From positions 14,513-78,512 of the forward strand of contig JBNKLP010000003.1 of NCBI GenBank assembly GCA_050292425.1: a stretch of 64,000 bases of DNA, read 5' to 3'. Numbering within the stretch: the first letter of the stretch is position 1; each line of letters starts with the position of its first letter. A program made the translations under genes and the position numbers. Under the pieces are notes generated by a model, which was not told the origin of the DNA, did no database searches, and worked only from the letters and a program-made list of their open reading frames with translations. The DNA is from UBA583 sp050292425. Lineage in GTDB: Archaea > Nanobdellota > Nanobdellia > Woesearchaeales > UBA583. Below are positions 25,892 through 34,756 of the stretch, one piece after another.

Positions 25892-27253
25892 ATGGCTATT
25901 AAGAAAGAATATAAAACAATTAGTAAAGTTGCAGGTCCACTTATTTTTGTAAAAGAGACTCATCCTGTTGGTTATTCTGAAATCGTTGAGGTAAACTATG
26001 GAGAAGAAAAAAGACTTGGACAGGTTTTGGAAACATCAGAAAAAACTGTTGTAGTTCAGCTTTTCGAAGGAACACAGGGAGCTCACAAGGACGCTTCAGT
26101 TAAATTTCTTGGTGAGCCACTAACTCTGAAACTAGATGATTCAATTAAGGGAAGAGTTCTAAACGGTCTAGGACAACCACTTGATGGAGGGCCAAAACTA
26201 ACTGGAGAAAAAGTTGAAATCACAGGAGCTGCAATCAACCCTTATTCAAGAGGAATGCCTAATAACTTCATTCAGACTGGAGTCTCAGCAATCGATTTGA
26301 TGACAACTCTTGTAAGAGGGCAGAAACTTCCTATTTTTTCAGGTTCTGGACTTACACATAACGACCTAGCACTTCAAATTGCAAGGCAGGCAAAAGTAAT
26401 TGGAGAAAAACAGGACTTCCTTGTAGTATTCGGAGCAATGGGGATTACAAACGAAGAGGCTCTAAAATTCCAGAAATCATTTGAAGAATCAGGAGCAATT
26501 GATAATGCAATCCTTTTCATTAACAAGGCAGACGACCCATCAGTTGAAAGATTGGTAACTCCAAGAATGGCTCTAACAGCAGCCGAATACTTTGCTTTTG
26601 AAAAAGACATGCATGTTCTTGTAATATTAACTGACCTTACAAACTATTGTGAATCCTTAAGAGAAATTGGAGCTGCAAGAGAAGAAATTCCAGGTAGAAG
26701 AGGATACCCTGGTTACATGTACACAGACCTTTCCCAAATCTATGAAAGAGCTGGTATGGTAAAGGGAAGAAAAGGTTCAGTAACACAGATTCCTATCTTG
26801 ACAATGCCTGGTGATGATAAGACTCACCCAATTCCAGACCTTACAGGATATATTACTGAAGGTCAGGTTCAGCTTGGAAGAGAACTTCACAGAACAAACA
26901 TTTATCCATCAATTGATGTGCTTCCATCACTTTCAAGACTTATGGGACTTGGAACTGGAGAGGGAAAAACAAGAGAAGACCACAAAAAAGTATCTGATCA
27001 GGTTTACGCTCTTTATGCAGAAGGAAGAGACCTAAGAGGACTTGTTGCAATTGTTGGAGAAGAAGCTCTATCTGACAGGGATAAAAGAAAACTTAAATTT
27101 GCAAAGGAGTTTGAGGAAAAATTCTTGCAGCAGGGTCTTAACGAAGAAAGAAACTTCAACAAGACAATGGAAATTGCATGGGATTTATTAAGACTAATTC
27201 CAAGAGAAGAGCTTAACAAGATTGACAATAAAATTAAAGACAAATATTATTAA
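25892..27253 (+). CDS. atpB: A-type ATP synthase regulatory subunit B
   Basis: The 453-residue protein starts MAIKKEYKTISKVAGPLIFV. It has the family motifs NPYSRGMPNNFIQTGVSAIDLM, PIFSGSGLTHNDLALQIARQA in place of a canonical P-loop, YMYTDLSQIYERAGMVKGRKGSVTQIPILTMPGDDKTHPIPDLTGYITEGQ and LSRLMGLGTGEGKTREDH near the C-terminal third. This noncatalytic subunit shares the head with A. I prefer the ATG at 25892 over an in-frame TTG 6 bp upstream that overlaps subunit A's stop. Confidence 0.98.
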   Translation: MAIKKEYKTISKVAGPLIFVKETHPVGYSEIVEVNYGEEKRLGQVLETSEKTVVVQLFEGTQGAHKDASVKFLGEPLTLKLDDSIKGRVLNGLGQPLDGGPKLTGEKVEITGAAINPYSRGMPNNFIQTGVSAIDLMTTLVRGQKLPIFSGSGLTHNDLALQIARQAKVIGEKQDFLVVFGAMGITNEEALKFQKSFEESGAIDNAILFINKADDPSVERLVTPRMALTAAEYFAFEKDMHVLVILTDLTNYCESLREIGAAREEIPGRRGYPGYMYTDLSQIYERAGMVKGRKGSVTQIPILTMPGDDKTHPIPDLTGYITEGQVQLGRELHRTNIYPSIDVLPSLSRLMGLGTGEGKTREDHKKVSDQVYALYAEGRDLRGLVAIVGEEALSDRDKRKLKFAKEFEEKFLQQGLNEERNFNKTMEIAWDLLRLIPREELNKIDNKIKDKYY

Positions 27254-27255
27254 AA

Positions 27256-27888
27256 ATGTCTAAAACAATTTCGCCAAACAGATCTGAATTAATAAAGCTT
27301 AAAGCAAAAATCAAGACAGCATCCAAAGGTCACTCTCTACTAAAAAAGAAAAGAGATGGTCTTATTATGGATTTTTTCAAACTTTTAGAAAATGCTAAGG
27401 ATTTAAGATCTGAAATGATAAACTCATTTAAATTATCAGAAGAATCTCTTAAAAGAACTAGAATTCTCTCATTTGATTTAGAACTTAAAATCTATGGAAA
27501 AACAACAAAAGGAAGAAACCTTATTGATTTCCAGTCAAAAAACATCATGGGTCTGACAGTTCCTCAAATTAAATCAGAATTCAACAAAAGGGATTTAATT
27601 GAAAGAAACAGAACTATTTATTCTTCATTCACACTTGATGATACAATCAAAAAATACGAAGACTTGGTAAAGAAAATCATCATTGTAGCTGAAATGGAAA
27701 CAGCAATGATCAGACTTCTAAAAGAGATTGAAAAAACAAAAAGAAGAGTTAATGGACTTGAGTTCAACATCATTCCTTCTCTGAAAAAATCAGAAAGCTT
27801 TGTGAAACTTTCTCTAGAAGAAATGGAAAGGGACAATACAATTAGGCTTAAAAAAATTAAAGCTAAATTGGATGCTGCTGAAGCATAA
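27256..27888 (+). CDS. atpD: A-type ATP synthase subunit D (central stalk)
   Basis: The 210-residue protein is a long coiled coil at both ends (KLKAKIKTASKGHSLLKKKRDGLIMDFF; then IKTTRRVNGLEFNIIPSLKKS-like residues around 155-180). This is the pattern of archaeal D subunits, the gamma-like shaft that turns inside the A3B3 head. Here NGLEFNIIPSL and KRRVN fit the family's most conserved segment. It ends the A-B-D block; it follows B by 2 bp. Confidence 0.95.
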   Translation: MSKTISPNRSELIKLKAKIKTASKGHSLLKKKRDGLIMDFFKLLENAKDLRSEMINSFKLSEESLKRTRILSFDLELKIYGKTTKGRNLIDFQSKNIMGLTVPQIKSEFNKRDLIERNRTIYSSFTLDDTIKKYEDLVKKIIIVAEMETAMIRLLKEIEKTKRRVNGLEFNIIPSLKKSESFVKLSLEEMERDNTIRLKKIKAKLDAAEA

Positions 27889-27948
27889 AATTCTTTAAAC
27901 TTTTTAGACACAACCAAGATTTAAAAACTAATTTTAATTTTCAACATT

Positions 27949-28887
27949 ATGGCAATTTCATCATCAACTTTTTCCAGAATTTTAGATAGAATAAGGCATT
28001 CTCTCTTAATTTTTTTAGATGTAATTTCTAAATTTAATATTTATTATAAAATAATAATTTTGATTGTATTGTGGTTTCTTCTTTCCAACTTTCCAAGTAG
28101 GTGGATTTTGCAGTATGGTATTGTTCCTGGGATGATTGAAATTTTATTTTATTATGTAGCATTAAATCTTGGTTTTAGTTTTGCAAGAATAAGTATTGTT
28201 TCAATTTATAAAAGAAAAAATAACTTTGCAACAGATTACTTTGATAACTTCATACTTGGAATTGGCAGGGTTTCATTCTTGCTGACAAATATAGTATTTG
28301 TATTTGTATTCTTGTATCTTATAGGACTTGATATAAGGGAATTCTTAACATCTATTTCTTTGTTTGCAGTAGCTTTGGTTTTGATATTCAAAGACTATAT
28401 TTCAAACGTCTTAAATGGAATGGTATTAATGTTTTCAACTGATTTCAAATTAAAAGAATATGTTAAAGTTGGAGATTTCAAAGGAAGAATAATAGATGTT
28501 ACATTTCTTAACACTGAACTCAGGACTGATGATGGAGATATAGTTTTCATTCCAAACACAACAATGCTATCAAAAGAAGTTATCAATTATAGCAAGGCTA
28601 CAACAAAAAGAATAAGATATGAATTTTCACTTGCTTTAAAATTCGCAGGAAAATTTGCAAAACTTGAAGAACATATTTCTCAAGGTCTCTCAAATGAATT
28701 TGAATCATATATAAGCCCTGATAATATCTCATTAAAAGTTTTAAATGTGAATAAGGATCAAATTTCAGTAATACTTGAAGTAACCTCTCAAAAATACAAC
28801 TTCAAATTTGAAGACAAAATTAAGACGACTTTCTCAAGACTTCTTTTGGAGTTCATTGACAAAAATTCTGGGAAAATGAAAAATTAA
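27949..28887 (+). CDS. MscS-family mechanosensitive channel
   Basis: The 312-residue protein has three to four hydrophobic segments (about 37-55, 65-90, 103-125, 130-150), then the MscS pore/beta domain FKDYISNVLNGMVLMFSTDFKLKEYVKVGDFKGRIIDVTFLNTELRTDDGDIVFIPNTTM. A C-terminal alpha/beta part follows. It releases osmolytes on hypo-osmotic stress. It belongs to its own unit after the ATPase genes (TTTAAAAA box near 27923). The 3' end overlaps the convergent nucleotide-metabolism gene by 4 bp. Confidence 0.93.
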   Translation: MAISSSTFSRILDRIRHSLLIFLDVISKFNIYYKIIILIVLWFLLSNFPSRWILQYGIVPGMIEILFYYVALNLGFSFARISIVSIYKRKNNFATDYFDNFILGIGRVSFLLTNIVFVFVFLYLIGLDIREFLTSISLFAVALVLIFKDYISNVLNGMVLMFSTDFKLKEYVKVGDFKGRIIDVTFLNTELRTDDGDIVFIPNTTMLSKEVINYSKATTKRIRYEFSLALKFAGKFAKLEEHISQGLSNEFESYISPDNISLKVLNVNKDQISVILEVTSQKYNFKFEDKIKTTFSRLLLEFIDKNSGKMKN

Positions 28888-29288
28888 TTAAACTCTTGAT
28901 TTAAAAATTCGTCTAATTTTATTTTTAAATCTTTTAAATTATCATAATATATTATTTCTTTCAAATTAGGACTGCCTTTAACTAAACCTGACACTTTACT
29001 ATTACTTCTAGCAATTACCAAAAGTGGTTTTCCTAAAACTGCACTTTCTCTAATTTCCATACCTTGCTCAGTTGAAGGATCTGATTGTTCTCCAATTATG
29101 AAATCTGCCCATTTTACAGATTTAAATGCTCTTTCATAACGTTCAGAATTTGTTCCTTTAAAATTTGCAGTTTCAATGGGAGATGAAATCTCATTAGAAA
29201 ATTTGTTACATAGTAGAATAACTGTATTATAAAGATTAATTCTTTCTTTGGTCTTGGGCAAAGAACCCAATATTAAAATTTTCTTCAT
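28884..29288 (-). CDS. Nucleoside 2-deoxyribosyltransferase-like / DNPH1-like protein
   Basis: The 134-residue protein has an N-terminal strand-loop (MKKILILGSLP) and the motif WADFIIGEQSDPSTEQGMEIRESAVLGKPLLVIARSNS. The Glu-x-Gly-x-Glu segment and the following helix resemble the nucleoside 2-deoxyribosyltransferase/DNPH1 fold, which cleaves or swaps N-glycosidic bonds of deoxynucleotides. A conserved Asp/Tyr at the first half is less clear. The function is a fold-level guess. It ends convergently with the mscS gene (4-bp overlap). Confidence 0.72.
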   Translation of the reverse strand: MKKILILGSLPKTKERINLYNTVILLCNKFSNEISSPIETANFKGTNSERYERAFKSVKWADFIIGEQSDPSTEQGMEIRESAVLGKPLLVIARSNSKVSGLVKGSPNLKEIIYYDNLKDLKIKLDEFLNQEFN

Positions 29289-29391
29289 ATTAGTTTCTCA
29301 GATTTATTATTTATAAATTTAGTTAAAAGTTTGAATGACTGCTCCTAGTTAGTTCAAAACATTTAAATACTTGTTCTTTTTTGCCTTTTCT

Positions 29392-30948
29392 ATGACTAAA
29401 AACCTTAAGGAAGTTATTTATTCGTTGCATCCACTTGAAAGAAAAGTTTTGCCATATGTGCAGTTAAAATCAACAAGTGAAATTGCAAAAAAAGCAAACC
29501 TTACTGAGGCTGAAAGTTTAACAGGACTTCAACTTTTAGAACAGAAAGGATATGTAAAACTAGATCAATCAGAAGAAAAATTTATTGGACTCGATAAATT
29601 TGGAGAAAAATTTGTTGATTCTGATTTGCCTGAAATTGCTTTTCTAAAAGAAATTGAGATTAAAGAAAAAAAACATTCTGAATTGAATATAGAGCCAGAT
29701 CAGATAGGAGCAGCTCTAGGGATTCTTAAGAGAAATCAGTTAATCTCAATTAAAAAAGAGAATGAAATGATTTATTCTGCAAATGAAAACGCAAAAAATT
29801 ATCTTAAAGAAAACAAAAAAAATCCGCTTAAACTATTTGAAGCAGATGTTCTTGCAGAATCTTTATCAAAAGAACAAAAAGAGATATTTGAAAGCTTCAA
29901 GCCTAGAAAAGGTTTCCTTAAGGAATTTTCAAAAAAATCATTTTCAATCAATTTAACTCCAGAAGGTAAGAAAATTGCAGATGAAATTACTAATAACTAT
30001 TCAAAACTGGATTTTATAGAAGTACTTGAACCAGAAATGTTAAAAAAAGGAACATGGAAAAATAAAGAATTCAGGCATTATGATACAGCACTTGAGACTC
30101 CAATAGTTGAAATGGGAAGAAGGCATCCTATGATTGAAGCAAACAACATTCTAAGAGATGTTTTTGTTGAGATGGGGTTCAAGGAGATGGAGGGACCTAT
30201 GGTAGAATCAGCATTCTGGAACATGGATGTAATGTGGATTCCTCAGGATCATCCCGCAAGAGATGAACAAGATACATTTTACTTGCAAGGAAAAGCAGAT
30301 GTGCCAGAAGATATCATGAAAGAAGTAAAAAGCTTGCATGAAGGAGGAATAAAAAGAACTCATACTCAAAAAGGAGATTGGTCTGAAGATATAACCAAAA
30401 AGAGACTTCTAAGAACTCACTCTACTTCAACCTCATTTAGAACTCTAGCTCAACTTGGAGAAAAACTCAAAAAAGGAGAAGACATAAACGGAAAATATTT
30501 CTATGTGGCAAATGTATTTAGAAATGAGGCTGTTGATGCAACTCATCTTGCAGAGTTCTTTCAGGGAGAAGGATTCATTGTTGGTGATGACCTATCACTT
30601 GCAGATTTGATGGGTTTCATTAAAGAATATTATGCAAAATTTGGGATAGATAAAATCAGATTCAAGCCAACTTTCAATCCTTACACAGAGCCATCTATGG
30701 AAGCTCATTACTATGATCCAAAACTTCAGAAATGGTATGCTCTTATCAACTCAGGAATATTCAGACCTGAGACTCTAAAGCCATTTGGACTTGAAAGCAA
30801 AAAAGTAATTGCTTGGGGAATGGGAGCATCAAGAGTTGCTGCTCTTCTCTCACAAAAAGATTCTATGAGAGACATCACAGGTGCAACATGTGATTTTGAG
30901 TGGATGAAAACAAGACCTATGATGAAAAGGGAGATTGTGAGGAAATAA
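29392..30948 (+). CDS. pheS: Phenylalanyl-tRNA synthetase alpha subunit
   Basis: The 518-residue protein starts MTKNLKEVIYSLHPLERKVLPYV, with a TTTAAATA box at about 29361 supporting the ATG at 29392. N-terminal winged-helix domains (about 1-190) precede the class II catalytic core: motif 1 region (PIVEMGRRHPMIEANN), motif 2 with RTHSTSTSFRTL and FRNEAVDATHLAEFFQGEG, and motif 3 MGASRVAALLS at the end. It joins Phe to tRNA-Phe with PheT; tRNA-Phe itself lies at 36.7 kb. The gene pair pheS-pheT is the archaeal arrangement. Confidence 0.98.
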   Translation: MTKNLKEVIYSLHPLERKVLPYVQLKSTSEIAKKANLTEAESLTGLQLLEQKGYVKLDQSEEKFIGLDKFGEKFVDSDLPEIAFLKEIEIKEKKHSELNIEPDQIGAALGILKRNQLISIKKENEMIYSANENAKNYLKENKKNPLKLFEADVLAESLSKEQKEIFESFKPRKGFLKEFSKKSFSINLTPEGKKIADEITNNYSKLDFIEVLEPEMLKKGTWKNKEFRHYDTALETPIVEMGRRHPMIEANNILRDVFVEMGFKEMEGPMVESAFWNMDVMWIPQDHPARDEQDTFYLQGKADVPEDIMKEVKSLHEGGIKRTHTQKGDWSEDITKKRLLRTHSTSTSFRTLAQLGEKLKKGEDINGKYFYVANVFRNEAVDATHLAEFFQGEGFIVGDDLSLADLMGFIKEYYAKFGIDKIRFKPTFNPYTEPSMEAHYYDPKLQKWYALINSGIFRPETLKPFGLESKKVIAWGMGASRVAALLSQKDSMRDITGATCDFEWMKTRPMMKREIVRK

Positions 30949-30950
30949 AA

Positions 30951-32639
30951 ATGGTTTATGTATATGCAACAAAAAATGAATTGAACAAGTACATTGGAAA
31001 AAAATTAACTGTTGATGAAATGCAGACTACTCTAAAAGATTTGGGAATGGACATTAAAGGCGAGGAAACTTTGGAAAATGGAGATATTGAACTAAAAGTT
31101 GAACTTACAGCAGAAAAACTTGATATGATTTCAGCAGTTGGGATTGCAAGGGCAATCAAATATTATTTAGGACTTGAAAAAAAATTGCCTAAATATGAAA
31201 TTGCCAATGGAACTAACAGAGTAATTGTTGACAAATCAGCTTCACAAAGCAGACCAAAAACAGTTGCAGCAATTCTAAGAGATGTTCCAATGACACAGGA
31301 ACTTCTTGATGAAATGATAAAAATTCAAGAAAAGATTCATGATTCATTTGGAAGGGGAAGAAAAAAAGGAGCAATTGGAATTTATCCAATTGATAACTTT
31401 AAATTTCCAGTTACATATAGTGCTGAAGAACCAAAACAAATTGTGTTCAGACCTCTTGAAGCTACAAATGAAATGCATGGACTTGAAATACTTGAAAAGC
31501 ATGACACAGGAAAAAAATATGCTCATCTTTTAGCAGAACACAAATTATTTCCTGTATTCAGGGATGCAAATAAAAAGGTTCTTTCAATGCCTCCAATTAT
31601 TAATTCACATGAGACAGGAAGAGTTGAGCTGAATCATAAAGACTTGTTTATTGAATGTACAGGGTTCAATATTCAGCTTTTAGACAATATCCTAAAAGTT
31701 CTTGTAACAACATTTATAGAAATGGGAGCAAAAGCAGAATCTGTAATAGTTGAATATGAAAAAGAAATTTACGAATTAAACCTTAACTCAACAATAGATG
31801 AAATTGAGTTAGACTACATTAATTCACTTATTGGAACAGATATAATGGAAAATGAGATTGAATCATTATTAAACAAAGTTATGTATAATGTAAAATCTAT
31901 TAAAAATGGTAAAATTGAGCTTGAAATTCCAACATTCAGATCAGATGTTTGGTCAGATGTGGACATTGCAGATGATGTTGCAAGAGCATATGGATATAAT
32001 AACATTATACCTAAATTTCCAAACATTTCATCAGTTGGAGAAACTCTTCCATTTTCTCGATTCAAAGAACAGATTGCTCAGACTCTAGTTCAAATGGGAT
32101 TCTTGGAAACATACACATATATGCTAACATCAACTCAAATTCAATTCAAAAATATGGGAATAGATGAGGAAAAGGCCAAATACATCAGATTGATTGACAG
32201 TGCAGACCAAGGACTTAACATGATAAGAACAATGGTTCTCCCAAACTCATTTGAGACTTTAAACATCAACAGAAAAAACAAATATCCTCAGAAAATTTTT
32301 GAGCAGGGTTTCACAATTCAACTTGATGAAAAAGCAGATACTGGTGCTACAAATCAGATGCATCTAAGTGTCTCAATTGCTGATCCTAAATCAAACTACA
32401 CTCAAATCAAAGCTGTAATGGATACAATTTTAAAATTAAATGGAGTTGAATTTGAAGTAAAACCTTCTCAAGAAACATTCTTGATTGAAGGAAGAAGAGC
32501 AGATGTATATGTAAAGGGTCAAAAAGTAGGATTCATAGGAGAAGTACACCCCCAGATTTTGGAGAATTTTGGTCTATTGGTTCCAGTTGCATCATTTGAA
32601 GTAAATTTAAATAGGATTTTTGAGCTAATTAACAATTAA
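30951..32639 (+). CDS. pheT: Phenylalanyl-tRNA synthetase beta subunit
   Basis: The 562-residue protein starts MVYVYATKNELNKYIGKKLT, 2 bp after the pheS stop. It has the B1 domain (about 1-70), the B3/B4 editing region (about 75-270: VNRVIVDKSA-like, RPKTVAAI, FRDANKKVLSMPPIINSHETG), the B5 domain (GDIELKVELT; LTSTQIQFKN region) and the class II-like C-terminal part. The protein ends in FIGEVHPQILENFGLLVPVASFEVNL, as in other archaeal PheT. I prefer this start to an in-frame one upstream within pheS because of its typical spacing. Confidence 0.97.
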   Translation: MVYVYATKNELNKYIGKKLTVDEMQTTLKDLGMDIKGEETLENGDIELKVELTAEKLDMISAVGIARAIKYYLGLEKKLPKYEIANGTNRVIVDKSASQSRPKTVAAILRDVPMTQELLDEMIKIQEKIHDSFGRGRKKGAIGIYPIDNFKFPVTYSAEEPKQIVFRPLEATNEMHGLEILEKHDTGKKYAHLLAEHKLFPVFRDANKKVLSMPPIINSHETGRVELNHKDLFIECTGFNIQLLDNILKVLVTTFIEMGAKAESVIVEYEKEIYELNLNSTIDEIELDYINSLIGTDIMENEIESLLNKVMYNVKSIKNGKIELEIPTFRSDVWSDVDIADDVARAYGYNNIIPKFPNISSVGETLPFSRFKEQIAQTLVQMGFLETYTYMLTSTQIQFKNMGIDEEKAKYIRLIDSADQGLNMIRTMVLPNSFETLNINRKNKYPQKIFEQGFTIQLDEKADTGATNQMHLSVSIADPKSNYTQIKAVMDTILKLNGVEFEVKPSQETFLIEGRRADVYVKGQKVGFIGEVHPQILENFGLLVPVASFEVNLNRIFELINN

Positions 32640-32717
32640 TTACGAAAAAATATTCTCTTTTTAGTAGTTCTAAAGATTTAAAAACAACTTTTTTCGTATT
32701 TTAACCAAGTAATTAAA

Positions 32718-33494
32718 ATGGTGTCAATATATCCTCAAGAAATAGTATCTGCCGTTAATACTTATTCTCAGAGATATGATGTTGATTCTATATCTTTATA
32801 TGAATATCTTGATTCATTTCCTTTTTTTAACCAGAGTTATGATACTATTATTAATCAAGGTTATGATACGTTTGAATATTTTGGTTCTAGTCTTCTTGGT
32901 TCTCTGGAATTATATGCTAACACATTATCAAATTCAATTAATGATTCATTAACTGGAGCATATAATAGGAGACACCTTGATGATCATATTTCAAAAATTA
33001 ATTATGAATTTGAAAGGTCCAAAAATAAAGAATCTTTTAATGCTGGAGTTATAATGTTGGATATAGATCATTTTAAATCATTTAATGATGAGTATGGTCA
33101 TATAAGGGGAGACAATATTCTAATTTCATTAGTGCATAATGTAAAAAAAATTATAAGGCCAACTGACTTTTTGGCAAGATATGGAGGAGAAGAATTTACT
33201 TTGATTACTAGAGAAAATTTTATAGGAACATTGTTTTTGGCAGAAAGAATTAGGGAGAAACTTGAAGGATTAACTATTCAAATTAAGAAGAATTCAAAAA
33301 CTCATCCAATAACAATAAGTGCAGGAGTTGCTCATTGTTCAGGTTCTCAAGATACAATGAAAAATATCTTAGAGAATGCAGATAGGGCATTGTATATGGC
33401 TAAAGAAAGTGGAAGAAATGTTGTTTATGCTATGGATAAAGAAAAAACTAGAAGAGATATTAGGCCAGCAAATTATTATTTGAATGCGGCATAA
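32718..33494 (+). CDS. GGDEF diguanylate cyclase with intact I-site
   Basis: The 258-residue protein has a short N-terminal region (1-75; no membrane segment) of unknown fold, then a GGDEF domain. DSLTGAYNRRHLDD starts it at about 76; Asp115 in MLDIDHFK binds metal; the I-site RPTD at 147-150 lies exactly five residues before GGEEF at 156-160; LARYGGEEFTLI and ENADRALYMAKESGRNVVYA complete it. Family knowledge: such proteins make cyclic di-GMP from two GTP and the RxxD site gives product inhibition. A TTTAAAAA box near 32677 fits the start. Most archaea lack this enzyme. Confidence 0.92.
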   Translation: MVSIYPQEIVSAVNTYSQRYDVDSISLYEYLDSFPFFNQSYDTIINQGYDTFEYFGSSLLGSLELYANTLSNSINDSLTGAYNRRHLDDHISKINYEFERSKNKESFNAGVIMLDIDHFKSFNDEYGHIRGDNILISLVHNVKKIIRPTDFLARYGGEEFTLITRENFIGTLFLAERIREKLEGLTIQIKKNSKTHPITISAGVAHCSGSQDTMKNILENADRALYMAKESGRNVVYAMDKEKTRRDIRPANYYLNAA

Positions 33495-33534
33495 ACTTAA
33501 ATTTTTATTTTTCTTATATAAAATTATAGAAATC

Positions 33535-33542
33535 TTTATAAT
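33535..33542 (+). promoter_or_regulatory. TATA box of the beta-helix protein gene
   Basis: TTTATAAT, centred about 27 bp before the ATG at 33565. It argues for that start, which gives a normal signal peptide, rather than an in-frame ATG upstream at 33484. Confidence 0.45.
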
Positions 33543-33564
33543 ACTATTAAAATGCTTTTCTAAT

Positions 33565-34437
33565 ATGTTCAAAAAACTAGTCATAATATTGATTTTATTA
33601 TTTAATTTTTTGACTGTTTTTTCAATAGATGTATCATCTTGTCAAAATATTAATTCTGCAGGAAATTATGTATTAACTCAATCAATAAGTGTGTCAGGTT
33701 CTGATTGTATTTCTATTACTAGTAACAATGTTCATCTAAATTGTAATAATTTTAATATTTCAGGAGATAACAGTGATCCTTCGATTGGTATTAATGTTAA
33801 TAGTGTAAATAATTCAATAATTGAAAATTGTCAAGTGTCAAACTTTGATACAGGAATATTATTTCAGTTTAGTAATAATCACTCTCTCTCAAATACTTTA
33901 GTTAAAGACAATTTATACTATGGGATTGAATTTATTGATGCAGATAATAGTAGTCTTAGTTCAGTAAATGTATATAATTCGACTTTCGGAGTTTTTTTAA
34001 ATGGTTTTTGTGACTTTAATACTTTTACAAATATTAACTCTCATAATAATAGTGATTATGGATTTGTTATGTATACAGGAGGAATTAATAACACAATTTC
34101 CAACTCAGATTTTAGATATAATAATTTCTCAGTCTATTTAGAAAATTTATTTGGCAGTCCTCAAAATAATACAATAACTAGTTCCTATCTAGGAGATAAT
34201 TCTTCAGTCGGAGGGTCTGCAATCGTCGGCAATTACTTTGCTGGTAACTATTATGATGACTGGAGTTCCAATCCTTATTGTTTAGATAATGCTCCTTCAG
34301 TTTGTGATTCAACAGGGCAATCTTCAACTCCCACATCTTCTCCTTCAAATCAGCAAATTTCATCAATTTTTCCTTCAGTTGGAATTATGTCTATACTTTC
34401 TGCATTAGTGTTGGTATTGGGATATTTTTTAATTTAA
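33565..34437 (+). CDS. Secreted right-handed beta-helix protein with C-terminal anchor
   Basis: The 290-residue protein starts with a signal peptide (MFKKLVIILILLFNFLTVFS). It has an Asn/Ser-rich stretch of beta-helix repeats like NosD/pectate lyase-type solenoids (SNNVHLNCNNFNISG, IENCQVSNFDTGILF, YYGIEFIDADNSS, SDFRYNNFSVYLEN). A Thr/Pro/Ser linker leads to ISSIFPSVGIMSIL and a hydrophobic helix ending YFLI. The tail motif is the same as that of the LamG protein at 22.8 kb, suggesting one anchoring or sorting route. The binding target is unknown. The chosen start follows a TATA box at 33535. Confidence 0.82.
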   Translation: MFKKLVIILILLFNFLTVFSIDVSSCQNINSAGNYVLTQSISVSGSDCISITSNNVHLNCNNFNISGDNSDPSIGINVNSVNNSIIENCQVSNFDTGILFQFSNNHSLSNTLVKDNLYYGIEFIDADNSSLSSVNVYNSTFGVFLNGFCDFNTFTNINSHNNSDYGFVMYTGGINNTISNSDFRYNNFSVYLENLFGSPQNNTITSSYLGDNSSVGGSAIVGNYFAGNYYDDWSSNPYCLDNAPSVCDSTGQSSTPTSSPSNQQISSIFPSVGIMSILSALVLVLGYFLI

Positions 34438-34444
34438 ATAATAA

Positions 34445-34756
34445 TTAATAACTGAACTCATAAAAGAAGGAGAGTCTATATTTTTAACTGATGAAAATGG
34501 GAATAATATTGGTAGACTTAAAAGAAGAAATGTTTATATTGATGAATTTGGACATATAGGAAAAGAAAGTAAAAATGTTGAAGATGAATTTCTTTTGGAT
34601 AATGAACCAAACATAATAATAAACTTTGAAGAAGAAGTAGAGAAGATTCTTAATATGAGTGTAGTTGAAAGACAAAAGAAGAATATCTCAAGACAAAAGT
34701 ATAGATACTGGAAAAAAAAGGCAGAGAAAGGAAAATTAGTTAAGATTAATTATTAA
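34445..34756 (+). pseudogene. Start-less, protein-like ORF (5'-truncated remnant)
   Basis: An open frame of about 103 codons lies in the otherwise unexplained gap between two genes. It encodes charged, protein-like sequence (EGESIFLTDENGNNIGRLKRRNVYIDEFGHIG near the beginning; RQKKNISRQKYRYWKKKAEKGKLVKINY at the end). It has no ATG, GTG or TTG near its 5' end: the first in-frame ATG is about 210 nt in. The frame opens immediately after an in-frame TAA. It overlaps the 3' end of the opposing AlbA_2 gene by 11 bp. I read it as a decayed or truncated gene; a non-canonical start is the alternative. Confidence 0.4.

Noticed and set aside
34484..34675. Minus-strand 63-codon frame in the gap at 34.5 kb
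   Set aside because: It is Phe/Ile-rich AT-driven sequence; the opposite frame is more protein-like.
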